Below are positions 34,090 to 45,972 of a DNA stretch of 64,000 bases, one piece after another (position 1 is the first letter of the stretch; every line of letters begins with the position of its first letter). Position numbers and translations under genes: made by a program. The notes beneath the pieces were generated by a model. That model did no database searches, was not told where the DNA came from, and was given only the letters and a program-made list of their open reading frames with translations. This stretch comes from Phaseolus vulgaris (lineage: Eukaryota > Streptophyta > Magnoliopsida > Fabales > Fabaceae), in the NCBI RefSeq assembly GCF_000499845.2, contig NC_023755.2:30264217-30328216 (forward strand), given 5' to 3'.

Positions 34090-34335
34090 ATTTGTTTAGG
34101 TTGGACACTGGAACTTTCAGAATTGGGCTCTTGAATTCTTGAAAGGTTATATTTTTTTTTTGGTTTTTGGCAGAGCCATGAATCATGGTGATTGGTTCGA
34201 CGCACTCATGGATGTTGCGGGCTCCAAGCTCGAGAAAGCTCTCAGCGACCAATTTTGCGAAGGAGAACGTTACCTGACCTTGAGAATTTCGATAATACTT
34301 ATTATTGCAATGGTGTTTTTGCATGTTAATCTAAC
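34090..34335 (+). pseudogene. Ubiquitin-specific protease (UBP3/UBP4-like) 5' fragment
   Basis: From ATG at 34208 the frame reads AGSKLEKALSDQFCEGERY, very close to the N-terminus I know for plant UBP3/UBP4 (AGSKLEKALGDQFPEGERY). A frameshift near 34276 then leads into LENFDNTYYCNGV in the next frame, matching the LENFGNTCYCNSV box. The catalytic cysteine of NTCY is tyrosine here. Upstream 34090-34207 would be 5' UTR; it is shared with the second fragment at 54 kb. Only about 45 codons survive. UBPs remove ubiquitin from proteins; this piece cannot. Family recall, not a database hit, supports the call. Confidence 0.7.
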
Positions 34336-36021
34336 TTGTTAATTTAACTTCAAATTTGATTGTGTTTTTGAAAATTTAAATTGAAATGTGTTAAAAATAA
34401 TCAAAATAAATAAAAGAAAATTTAAAAATTAGAAATTATAATTAATTTATTCATTGTTAACATGTATGTAATGATAAATTAGTTAGTGCACAAGTGTAAC
34501 ATTTGGTTTAATAAAATAAATTAGTAAGTGTATACATTATACTTTTAAAATGTGAAATCAAAAAATAGTTAATAATTGGAATGAAAGATGTTGTAAATTA
34601 AAAATTAATTATATATGTATACAATAAAGTATAATAAGAAAATATTAAATAACAATATTTTGTTACAACATCATTTTGTTATAAATTTATATAAGAACAA
34701 CATCATGAGAATCAAAATATTGGTGATGACTAATTCAAATGTGATTTATATTTTAGTTAAAGGTGGAAAGATAATAATGAAACTGATATAACATAAATAT
34801 GATAATAATGAAGACACTACCAATTTAAAAAAAATGTGGATCTTGTTTTTGTCAAGATGATCGATGTAAGTACTATCCTCTAAGTTCTAACTAATTCTTG
34901 AGGTGTTGTATTGCATCATTTTTTAGTTTAGACAAACAATTCAATTTTTGAAGTTGAATTTTCACGCAACATACTTGGGTTAAGAACTTGAGTACTTTTC
35001 CAATGGTTAATCATTTGTTGGACGTCAACATCATTTGGTATTTGTATTGTGTCATGTACAAGTTTTCGATTGACATCTCTAACTCGATGTCCGTAGTTTA
35101 TTTATGTAACTTATTTTTGGTCTCCATATTGTAATATTTTCGATATGTCGTCAATTAAATGATTTAAAGAGATATTATGTGGGATTAACATTCTTCTAGG
35201 ATCGACACATGTGTAGGTTAAATCATACGTATTTGGACTTTCTATTCGGTGATCCACTAGATAAGTTCTCCGCAATAGATTATACATTAATTGAATTGAT
35301 TGGATCCTGATTTGTGGAACTAGATGCGGTGGGTGCCTTTAGAAGGTACAAAGTTTCCTTTCCAGATCTTGTTAACTTTCCATATAGTTCAATTTTAGGA
35401 AATGAAAATTAAGACTTCCAAGTTAACAAGTGAGAAACATTTTCAATACTTATTATCTGAACAACATTGTACTTAATTTTTCTTTATGTAGTTAGTTGAG
35501 GTTGGCAGTAGTACAACTTCGTCAATGTTGTCTGATCTGGCAGTTCCAAAGTGCCACAAACTTTCTCCTTTAAATGGGAGAAGGTACAATTTTGAAGGAT
35601 GCAAAACAATTTAAGAAATGGATATTCAAAGTCGACGCATTCATCATTTTCTATTATCCAATCATTTGCAAAAAAAATTCAATTTGGTACATTTACTAAA
35701 ACAAGATCATAATTGAAAAAAAAATTCTCAGATTATGTTATGCAAAAGTGGTTCATTTGAAGATGAAAAAAAATAATTTTGGAAATAAGAAATTATTTGT
35801 ATATATTGTGAGAATGTTGTGTTAGTTGAATGGTTTGAAAGTGGTGTGGTGGCCAATGTCTGAATTTATAGTTGAAGAATGATTGAGATATATATAAAGA
35901 CGGTTGTTTATGACATGTGAAATGAATTGTGTATTAGGTGATAAATTTATTACGAGTGTTATCGTGGGCACATTAAAAGAGAATATGTTGTTGGTACATT
36001 AGTGTTGTTGAATAGTAATGT
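34336..36021. other. Decayed DNA, possibly containing a MULE N-terminus on the minus strand
   Basis: On the minus strand at about 35330-34960, fragments such as INYGHRVRDVN and IQIPNDVDVQQMINHW vaguely resemble the region ahead of MURA transposases. Frames are broken and I would not insist on it. No other gene is seen. Confidence 0.25.
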
Positions 36022-36250
36022 GATGATGCACATTATTGTGTTATGTGCGTTAGGAAAAGAAATTATGGACGAGTGATGTGACAATGCATATCATTGTGAC
36101 GTGTGGCCTGATGAAAAACACTTATGGATGATTGATTTGACAATGAACATTGTTATGGTGGATGGGATCATGAAACGACACTATGGAGATTGATGTGGTG
36201 GTGTGCAATATTGGCCACTATGCACTAACAGAGAATACATTATGAAGACA
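36022..36250. repeat. Imperfect ~58-bp tandem repeats, about four units
   Basis: Units start near 36022, 36075, 36134 and 36192 with GATGTGACAATG-like sequence and end in TATGGA-type sequence before the next start. Divergence is high, so the array is old. It lies next to the second MULE transposase remnant. Confidence 0.45.
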
Positions 36251-36499
36251 TGTGAGTTTTGGTGCATCAGTTTTCTCACACTTTGCTTTAAATAATGGAT
36301 GACTTTGTTGTTTGTGTAACATTACTGGATTTGTGAATTACTTTTTAATGTTGTTATGTTTATTAGTTGAAAATTATTGTTAATGTCGTGAAATGATGCA
36401 TAATATGTTGAAGATAAAAAGGAAAATAAATGATAATTGTGCATTCATTAAATATTTGAATTTGAATTAATTATACAAAGAATACTTTGTGTTAAGTGA

Positions 36500-36975
36500 A
36501 ACATAATCAATGGCAAGAAATGGACGTCCCAACAATGTTTGACATGTTCATTTTGTGTTTCTTGGTGTTTTACATTATGAATATTTTTTGGACCGACTAT
36601 GTTGTCCCCTTATGTGCATGTCAATCCTTATACGACTTGGCTTAGACCTATCCTTTGATGTTCTTTTCAAATCCGGACTTGGACATAATATCTAACCAGT
36701 CTAAGTAGGCCATTAATCTTCATTTATGAGTTCACCAAAGAGACCTCCGTAGATATGAGATACTTGCTCCAATGTGTACACATGGGAGATGTACATAGCA
36801 AAATAAAGGTGTGCATGTTCACATGCAACAAACACATGGGAGCATCGCAGTTGTAGTATTTTGGAATTTTCCATAATCATACCACAATTCGTCCAAGTGA
36901 CTCCAAATCAGCTTGGTGGTCATACTTTTGTTGGATTTTGTGTTTCTTCTATTAAAAAGTTGGTGCTCCTCCTAT
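36500..36975 (-). pseudogene. Second MULE transposase C-terminal remnant
   Basis: DNA similarity to 29600-30110 is evident along about 400 bp. It includes the complement of the SWIM region ('cacatgggagcat' at about 36833, 'gtacacatgggagatgtac' at about 36776) and of the downstream part ('cttatgtgcatgtcaatccttat'). Both copies lie on the minus strand. Stops and frameshifts are frequent and no ORF survives. The two remnants are about 6.8 kb apart. Confidence 0.6.
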
Positions 36976-37600
36976 TAAAGGAAACCACTATAAGATTTTA
37001 TAATGTTTATTTTTCCTAAAAAGAAAAAATAAATGTGAAAAAAATATAAAGTAAATATTTTTGAAATTTTTTATTTGGATCCGACAAAGATAAACCTTGA
37101 TCTATGTATTTTCATTCACCATGAAAAACCAAAGACCACCTAGTTCTTAAGGTCAAAAAATGTTAGTTTGTGTGGATATTTTAATTTTTGAAGTTTTCAT
37201 TTAGGATTTTTTGTTTTTTATAATTCTTCTTGTTTAGAATGTAAGACAAAACGAATGATTATACTTAATAATATTTACAAATCATATGGTAAGCGGAGAT
37301 ACATTGATACTAATGACTATTCACGTTAATTTATTAAAAAATATTTTTAATTTTTTGAAAAAAGGCATTTAATATGATGTGTATGATCATAGAGGTATAA
37401 AATGGTAGTGCCAAAAGTTATATTTTTATTTTAGTTTTCACAAAAAAAAATCTGTTGGTGGTTGTGTATGTAAAAAATGAGGAACAAATAGCAGAAAGAT
37501 CGGCCCAACGTATAGATCCAAAATTTATAAAAAATAAAGGCTGATGGTTGTATAAATATAAAGAAATAACGAATAGCAAAAATTATAGAAATAACGAATG
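36976..37600. other. AT-rich DNA
   Basis: No recognised gene. An AAGAAATAACGAATAGCAAAA-type short repeat occurs at 37560-37610. Confidence 0.4.
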
Positions 37601-38030
37601 GCTGTATAAATTGTAGAATTCGAAAGTTATAATGATTTTCAAATTATAAAATTTGGAATACAAAGTTGGTTTCCAAATGGCTTCTGAATTGGAAGTCAAC
37701 TTTATATTCTAAATTCTTTAATTCAGAAATCATTTATGAATTTATAAAATAATTTTTAAATTATAGATTTTGTAAAGCTAATCTTATATTTTGAATTATA
37801 GAATTCGAAAGTCATATTTGTATTTCAAATTTTATAATTTAAAAAATATAATGACTTTCAAATGGTAGAATTGGGAATACAAAATTGGCTTCCAAATAGT
37901 ACAATTCAGAAACTATTTTCTAGATTCTAAAATTCAGAAGTCAACTTCATATTTGAAATTCTACAATTCAAAAATAATTTCTAAATAATGACTTCCAAGT
38001 TTTTAAAGTTCGAAATACAAATTCAGAAGG
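37601..38030. repeat. Repeat region of AATTC-rich short units, ~220-bp period
   Basis: The block with 'ataatgattttcaaattata' and 'ggaatacaaagttgg' at about 37630 recurs as 'ataatgactttcaaatggta' and 'ggaatacaaaattgg' at about 37848. Within each, units like AAATTCTATAATTCAGAAGTCA occur in both orientations. It resembles an old satellite-like array. Confidence 0.5.
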
Positions 38031-39599
38031 ATAAGGATTACAATAATTATGGAGGTGTTGGAAGAACTACTGAGGTACAAAAATAAATTGTTTTGTTTCT
38101 GCAGTGTTACATTACATTTTTCTTCCTGCATCCTTACATTATTTGAAATATCGAAATTATTCTTTCACAGTTTTAAGTGATTTTAGAATAGGAGTTCCAT
38201 AAACAAAAATTTTTTTCCCGAATAGGGGTTCCTTAGACAAATGATATTTAGAGAATAGAAAATCCAAAAGACAAAAAATCATATAGAATATCCTTTTCGA
38301 AACATATTTTTTTGATTTTCAGTTGGTAAATCTGGACTTAATAAAATGTGTTCCGAAAAATATATTCTGAAAATATTCCAGTAAAAACAATCCATAAGTT
38401 ATTTTAAAAAAAAGGGGTAAAACAGTCTTCTTTGAAAATGATGGGGTGCAGGAAGACATTTGTTGGGGTGGAGGAAGAAACTGGCAATAAACAAATAAAA
38501 ATGGGCCCAATAAAAAGGCGAGATTCTCTTTCTAAGAACGCGTAATGTTGTTGGTGAGAATATTAAAATGAGGCCGAAATAATTAAACATTCTCAAAAAC
38601 AGAGAAAAGGTTGAATTGCAAACAAAACCCGTGGGCCAATGTGGAACAATGTAGGAAAAAGAAAACAAATAAAATAATGGTGGACCCACTCCATTGTTAA
38701 AACCGTGGTTGAATTCCAGATTGAACCAAATGACTTGTATTAAAATTGGTACAAATTAAGCAGAGAAAATAATGGCTAACGTGCATGAATCCATGGTCAA
38801 AATCGTGGGTCTCGCGCATATACAATTGGCTGATGAAAATATAAAAAAGTAACAAAAAGCTTAAGAAATTAAGAAAATGGGCACTCTGCAGCTGCCAAAA
38901 ATGAAAATGGAGAAAAGAGAATAAAACAACCCTCCAACCTCACCTCCTTCAGGCTTCAACGTTGCCACCACTTCATTTAAGCAAAAGGTGCAATATAATT
39001 CAAAATAGATATTCACGTATTCTTTCAAGGGATGAGTGATTATAATTTAACATTTAACACCCAACATATTAAAAGAAAACATTCACTTAACAATCTAAAA
39101 TATTAATATAATAAGTAAAGTAGTAACTTTCATTTCACAACCTATTATAATAATATAATAATATTTTAAGTTAAAAATAAAATAAATATAATTAAAATAT
39201 TAATATTTTAATTTGTTAAGGGTATATTTTTACTATGTTGGGTGTTAAAGTATCATCACCCTTTTTTTATTGAAATTCAAAAGGAATAATTTCGACATTT
39301 GATGATGCAAAATACATATATATTAAAAAGTGGACTTTTAGTGCAATGATTAACATTGTGGGAACGATTGATGACATCTTGCACATCTTTCTTTATGTTG
39401 AACTGTTTTCTAACAAGCCTTGTAAGATACACTATTGTATCCCGATGATTAAAGGCATGACCGTTATATTCTATTGGTTGAATATTTGTAGGTTGAATGT
39501 GTTCTTTCCTCCTTGTCATCATCAACATTTGTTACATTTCGCCTAGTATATAAATAATTGTTATTTAATTAGAAATTTGAAGTAAATTTTTTTATAAGA
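38031..39599. other. AT-rich intergenic DNA
   Basis: No supported gene. ORFs at 38319-38689 (-) and 39277-39546 (both strands) have no recognised features. Confidence 0.45.
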
Positions 39600-40640
39600 T
39601 TTTCATTAATCATAACATAACTTCATTGATATATGTCAATATTTAAGATTTTTGGTAATTATTCACAATATATTTAAAAAATATTTAAGTTTTACAACAA
39701 TAAGAGTTCTACATGAGGATAGAGAACTATCCGGAAACTTTATACATTTTAGAAATATTAAAACTAAGTTCTCCATGTTAACGTTCTATACACGATCTTC
39801 CAAAATCTTCCTGAACAACTCTTACTAAGTAGGTTTTGCTTATGCTCATACAACAAGTACATATCAAAGAAAAACACAGAAATGAGTGAGGTCTTTGTAA
39901 GTCTTAAATATCAATCTTAATAAACTTAACACACAATGCAAACACGAGGGCCTATGATTTGACCTACAACCATAAGACCCAATATCACTTTATCAACATA
40001 TGACTCAATCTCACTTTATCAACCTTATGACTCAATCTCACTCTATCAACCTTATGACTTAATCACACTTTATCAACCTCATGACTCAATCTCACTTTAT
40101 CAACCTTATGACTCAATCTCACTTTATCAACGATATGACTCAATTTCACTTTATCAATCTTATGACTCAATCTCACTTTATTAGCCTTATGACACAATCT
40201 CACTTTATCAACCGTATAGATCCATATTCCACTTTTGAAGATTCACTATGAACATCAAAGTTACTTGAGAAGTGATTATGTAGTTTAGTATTTCTCACAA
40301 AAAACATTGGTACAATCATAATTATTTTTTCTTGAGAATTATGGTCATCTGCCAATAAAAAGAGATATATATATTAACCACTTAACATTGGTGATGTTGA
40401 TTAGGTACCAAATAGTACCAAGTTTGACCTGTAAATATCCTAGTACCAATAAGTATTCACCTACTTGGAAAATACTTCCTTAGACCCCACCAAGGTTTCT
40501 GCCTTTCATCTCACAGTGTACCAAACCGTGACATTCCAAATACAAGCACTCATACATTAGCATGGTTTCAACTCATTATAATGGAACATATGACTTTTTG
40601 TCAACAGACATACTCTTAACATTTCAAGGATCACATAACG
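39600..40640. repeat. Fragment similar to the interior of Ty3-type legume LTRs
   Basis: Sequence such as 'aactcttactaagtaggttttgcttatgctcatac' and 'aaatgagtgaggtc' parallels 19905-20010 within the solo LTR ('gactcgtattaagtaggctc', 'aaatgaacagagtaag'). Ends were not found. A minisatellite is embedded. Family assignment is tentative. Confidence 0.4.
39970..40213. repeat. 27-bp minisatellite, nine units
   Basis: The consensus unit starts ATGACTCAATCTCACTTTAT and ends CAACCTT, 27 bp, repeated about nine times with 0-4 changes per unit. The array lies within an LTR-like fragment, so it probably expanded from an LTR sequence. Confidence 0.9.
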
Positions 40641-40853
40641 TAATGAATACTAAGATATGTCATGTTCGTCTTAATTCATAGTATGTACACATCATCCAAA
40701 TAGAAACAACCAATAAAATAATAATAATAATAAAGCATATATGTGACTTATTTTTATCCAATTTCATCAATAATATTTACTTTTACTATATGTATTTCTT
40801 TTAATTAAAAATGACATTTAAAATATTACAAAATAAAAAAATTATGGGAAATG

Positions 40854-41195
40854 CATCAACCTAAGTCACGTCCCCCTATCATTAGGTCTCGTCTAGGCCC
40901 AAAAGGTCAACTACTATGTATGACTTCACGTCAAACTAAACTAATTAAGGAGTCTTTTTGAGACATAATTTGGACTTAGGAGTACATATGGGTCCAAAAA
41001 GTGGTTTCATTCACTCAATAAACAAAAATATTATAGAGAAGGCATTAATCCAAGTGACGTCTTCCTATCAATGGGCCTCGTGTAGGCCCAAAAAGTTAGA
41101 TACTAGGTATGACTTCACGCAAAATTGAACCAATTAAGAGGTCCTTTTGAGACACAATATGGATTTCTTATAAGTACACATGGGTCTTTGATTGT
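40854..41195. repeat. Tandem duplication, 189-bp period
   Basis: 'catcaacctaagtcacgt' at 40854 and 'cattaatccaagtgacgt' at 41043 begin two copies. They share 'ctcgtctaggcccaaaa' / 'ctcgtgtaggcccaaaa', 'atgacttcacg' and 'gagacataat' / 'gagacacaat'. Clear divergence makes the event older than the duplication at 18 kb. Confidence 0.75.
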
Positions 41196-41299
41196 ATCTA
41201 TATTTTGTTATATTTGAAATTGGAAGCATCATAAGTTTATAATTTAATCTGTTGTTTAATAAATAAATTTGTTTTGATATTTGAGTTCAAATATGATTA

Positions 41300-41560
41300 T
41301 TTATATTCATTTACTTTCCTTGAGGACAAACAAGATTCTAGGTTAAGGGAGTTGATAAGTGTCATATTTAAGTAATATTTCACATTAAAAGACAGACACT
41401 TATGAATGTCTATTGATAAAATAAGTATAATTTAATCCCTAATTTAGGAATTTAATCCCTTTTAAAAATGGCAGTTTATAAACACGTATATTGTGGCATT
41501 TATAAACGACGTCAGTTTATACAAAAATAACTGTCATCATATACAACGTTTTTTGTAGTG
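41300..41560 (+). mobile_element. Remnants: Ty3-type 3' end and a CACTA-like right end
   Basis: TTTCCTTGAGGACAAACAAG, then a GGTTAAGGGAG purine tract and TGATAAGTGTCA, look like the end of pol, the polypurine tract and the LTR start of an Athila-like element. At 41547-41560 GTTTTTTGTAGTG looks like a right CACTA terminus. No matching left end with the same 3-bp flank (TTG) was found nearby. Confidence 0.35.
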
Positions 41561-42370
41561 TTGGGCTTGATAATTTGTTGATGTCCAATGCCTCAATGAT
41601 CTTTGTCGCCTGTTCTACATCATCGTACCACCAACTACAGCATCTAAAAGCATTTTTGTATCAAATCTAAGGTTATTATGAAAGATATTCAATTTTGTAA
41701 TATCTTCAAACCATAATTTGGGAATTTTCTCAAGCATTACTTTGAATCTCTCCCATCTTTCATAAAAGGCTTCATCTGATCCTTGTCTGGACATAGAAAT
41801 GTCAGACTTTACTTTGATGTAGCGGGATAGTGGAAAAAATCTTTGTAAATTTTTTTCCTTTATATCTTTCCAATTGGTGAGGCTCTGATTTATATGTGAC
41901 TTGATTCATTCTTTAGTTTTTCCCGGCATTTAGAAAGGAAACAAACGCAGATAAACAATTTCAATATCACGTGATTGAAAACTCATTTTTCCCACCAATT
42001 CATAGAATGTAGATAAATGCATATATGGGTCCTCATGGTTTATTGCTATAAATTGATGGGTACTGATCTGAGGAATGCATTTAGTGGTAACACGTATTGC
42101 AATACTAGAAAAATGCCTTGGTCCCTGCTGCATAACATAATCTCCAAGTGTTATTCTAGGTTGTGGTGGTTGCTCGTGAGCCATAGTGTTTTCTTGAAAA
42201 ATTTCATCGGGAAGGGGAGAAGTGGTTGACGATTCTTCTCTAATTTCTCCTTGTTTTTCTTTTCTCTTTTTAATCCTATTCTTTCGAGCTTCCTTTTCAA
42301 TCTCTGATTCAAATTGCAATTGGTCTTTGAAAACTTGTCCTCTTAATATCATATAACACAACTCACTCAA
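41561..42370 (-). pseudogene. Ty3/gypsy gag fragment
   Basis: An ORF at 42370-41930 ends with HEDPYMHLSTFYELV and YLRLFPF, the conserved core of Athila/Tat-type gag (EDP..HL..F and RLRLFPFSL). Beyond 41930 the match continues with stops. Protease and polymerase are absent; the fragment ends at the CACTA-like terminus at 41560. Gag would form the particle shell in an active element. Confidence 0.6.
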
Positions 42371-42527
42371 GGATTATCACAAGGAGTAACTAGCAATAAA
42401 AATAAATAATAAAATTTGGAAATTATAAAATTTAAAACAAATATGAAAATAAAATAAAATTAAAATTAAAAAATAAACAATTAAAATATTCATAATGTTT
42501 AAGAATTTGTACTCTAGAATTAAAATT

Positions 42528-42551
42528 GTTCCCCGACAACTACGTAAAAAA
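42528..42551 (-). other. Primer-binding site (tRNA-Asp type) of the Ty3 remnant
   Basis: On the minus strand TTTTTACGTAGTTGTCGGGG resembles the common TTTTGGCGCCGTTGCCGGGG PBS with several CpG-to-TpG/CpA-type changes. It lies about 160 bp before the gag ATG, as expected. The LTR would extend from about 42555 to higher coordinates; its far end is not found. Confidence 0.5.
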
Positions 42552-42554
42552 CTT

Positions 42555-44030
42555 GATAACTTTTTTTATGACAAGTGTACCATGTTAGAAGTAATAAATT
42601 GTCCATAAGGACAAATATCTAACCCACAAGGAACAGTTCAATTCTCAAGTATAATATTCACTAAATATAAGACAATATGTAAAAGTTTTTTGAAAGGTTA
42701 CGTGTATGATGAGTTTGGAAGAAATTAAATAAAACAAAGTAAATGATTTGTATGAGTCAATTGGGAAAATTGAGATTGAGGTTCTCCTTCTTACTCGTCT
42801 CTATTTTTTAAAAACAGATAATATTTAATCTTGATTAATATTGATGTGAACTAACAAAAGAAATCAATTAATCAATTAAATTAAGAATAAAATTAGAAAA
42901 ATTATTTCCTTAGGCAATAATCAGTATAATAGTTTTGTCTTTAGGTAATATATTTGAACTTAACATGTCATTTTTAAAATTTTCACTTCCACATCTCTCA
43001 AAATTAAGCAAACATCTATAGTGCCATAATGCATTTGCAACACCAAGGAACTAAGCTCTAAGAGTGGACAATTAGGAATTATCAACTCACTTTGAATTTA
43101 AACATAAATACACAACATAAATCAATATAAACATTAATGATTTATCAGACAAAGGGTTTAAGAAAAGAATCGAAACCTATTACCTCAAAAAACCGCAAAC
43201 TAGATTTAGTTTTACAACTCAAAGTTGAGTTTCAACAACCATTTATAATACAAATTACATTATCTTTCCAAATCCATTATTAAAAAAAAAAAAAACCCCG
43301 ATCCTCTAACATAACCCATTATTGCATACCTGAGTACACCGAATGGCACAACAAAAAAACTACTCTCTAAATACACATTATGGCTATACTCCTTAATTAT
43401 CACAAATAACAATGGACTTGGTGAAAGATAAAACACTCTTACTTTAAATACTTTAGGAAAATTGCATGTAGAACAAAAGAAAATAATCTCATTATTTTCA
43501 TCAAAACTTCTTCTGAAGGAAGAAAAAAGAAATATAACCACTTGAAAAGACAATACATAATATAAAAAACGCCTGAGATGACTATAAAGTTCATTTATAG
43601 AACTTCAATGAAGCTTCAACAAGTGACTTAGTACACTAGATCATTCTTCTGTTGCAGTAGGCTACTATACAAGTTAATTCAAGTGAATGGTCAACTTTCA
43701 CTTATCTCTTATACAATATAAAATCTTTTAATGGGAAAAAGTAATGTTAACCACAAGTTTTCTTATGTCTCTAACCACACATTAATAGGGCACACAAAGA
43801 TAAGCATGCTAAATGCATAGCTATATCGCCATATATTTTTGAAGAGGAGTGTATATTTGTACTCTTACTTGACCAGTGTTCAAGTGCAGTAATAAAAATA
43901 TGTTAACATAATAATTTGTTATGATTGAATAAAATAAAATTATAATCCTAATACTGATTTGGAGTAATTGGTATAAGATATTTTGTTACTTTCTCTATTT
44001 TAAAAAGGTAAACATATTTTGTCACTCACC
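42555..44030. other. Possible LTR/leader and unassigned DNA
   Basis: The part next to the PBS (to about 42680) should be leader or LTR of the Ty3 remnant. The rest is AT-rich. ORF 43553-43260 (-) is low-complexity and unsupported. Confidence 0.35.
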
Positions 44031-44565
44031 AGGAATAAGAACCACATCGTTGCCTTGGTAGAGTACCCAAGCTAATGCCAATTGGGAGGAGTGTAGTGGT
44101 TTCTTTGCAAGGCTTTTTATTTAGTCATATATTAAAATGTTCTTTCCCATGTTCTTTGATTTGAAGAGAGGATGATATTCAATCTGCCAAATAATTACTG
44201 GCCATGAGGCCACCAAATCTCTTCTACAAATTTTTTCAGTATCCAGTCCAACTTTTTCAATAGCTTTGATATGAAAAAGTAACATGTATGGTACCTTCCA
44301 TCATTACTTTTATTCATTCAAACAAGTATTTTCAATTTGAAAAATACATAGCAATTATAAAACAAATATACTATATAGGTTCAAGTTGAAGGATTGATTG
44401 TTATTATCAACTAGTTTCACATCCAAAAAGTTATGCAATATCCAGTATAAATTGTACCAGAAGTCTTATTTACAAGCATGTTTTTCAGAACTCATGCCTC
44501 GGCCCAACGGGTTACATGTACAATTCCAATGCCAAGCTCCTGTAGCAAAACCATAAACACGTAAC
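44031..44565 (-). pseudogene. Aldo-keto reductase (plant AKR13-like) exon remnants
   Basis: Two exon-like pieces are in the right order on the minus strand. At about 44555-44500, after an acceptor TGCTACAG, the frame gives ELGIGIV and then, with a frameshift, the equivalent of LGRG. At about 44190-44031 the frame reads SLAKK and QLALAWVLYQGNDVVLIPG, ending at a canonical donor G|GTGAGTG. These match the ELGIGIVPYSPLGRG and LALAWVxxQGxDVxPIPG blocks of plant aldo-keto reductases. One TGA interrupts the second piece. The catalytic Asp/Tyr region is not present. The exon following IPG was not found. Confidence 0.6.
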
Positions 44566-44750
44566 CAGAAGATAAATTCTTTTTAATATAAACACTAAGA
44601 AAATTTCAAAATTAAGCTACCTTTAAAAATACAAATTTGTTCTTCTCTCTCCGAATGTTGGACGTAGACAAGAAAAACATGTCAATTGCATATTTCTAGG
44701 TGACGGAAGCTCAAAACCGACAACCTACAAACAACTAACCTCTCATATGG

Positions 44751-45390
<640 letters not shown>

Positions 45391-45570
45391 CACAAAATAG
45401 TTCCCAGACTGTAATTTCTTAAAAAGTAATAAAACTAAAATAATAAAAACTCTTTATTGTAATTTATTAAAAAAAGCGTTGAAACTTATCAGCGGTTTCG
45501 AAAGTTTGTTACTAGAGGTTATTATAGCCTCCCCTAAAAAACCGCTCCTAAAATTACATTTTTTGTAGTG
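45391..45570. mobile_element. CACTA-like right terminus
   Basis: The sequence ends TTACATTTTTTGTAGTG; its complement starts CACTACAAAAAATGTAA. The adjacent TTTAGGAGCGGTTTTTTAGG-type sequence (complement of about 45533-45552) is subterminal-like. The LINE ORF1 remnant begins right after it. The left end is not identified. Confidence 0.4.
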
Positions 45571-45972
45571 TTATTGACTTTCATTCTAGCTTTAGAAGGA
45601 CATCTTGGTCTCCTGGAGGTTTGAACTAGTTCATTTTCTTCACTTAATGGTCCCTCCTTATCCATCTTTTCAGCCAATAACTTAGAGACCAAGTTGGGTT
45701 CTTTAAAAAAAAATACCAACCGAGGTAGATTCAACTTTATTTGCTGCCGAGATGACTTAACATGACTCTTTAGCCTCTTTTTCATCACTTGAAAGAGATT
45801 CAAAATAATTTTGCAACACTAAATCTTGAGAAACATATTTAGAACTAATGCATTTGACAATCTAAGTCTTGTTGCATTACTTGTAGATTTGAGATGAGAT
45901 AATTGTTTTAAAAGATCATAATTTTCAGGAGGCAATGAGTCCTTTCTTTTAGGAAATCATCTTACTCATGGA

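Noticed and set aside
34960..35330. Firm call of a MULE transposase N-terminus on the minus strand
   Set aside because: Similarity is only impressionistic and frames are broken; kept only as a low-confidence remark.
39970..40213. CRISPR-like regular repeats
   Set aside because: Units abut without unique spacers and the DNA is plant nuclear; it is a minisatellite.
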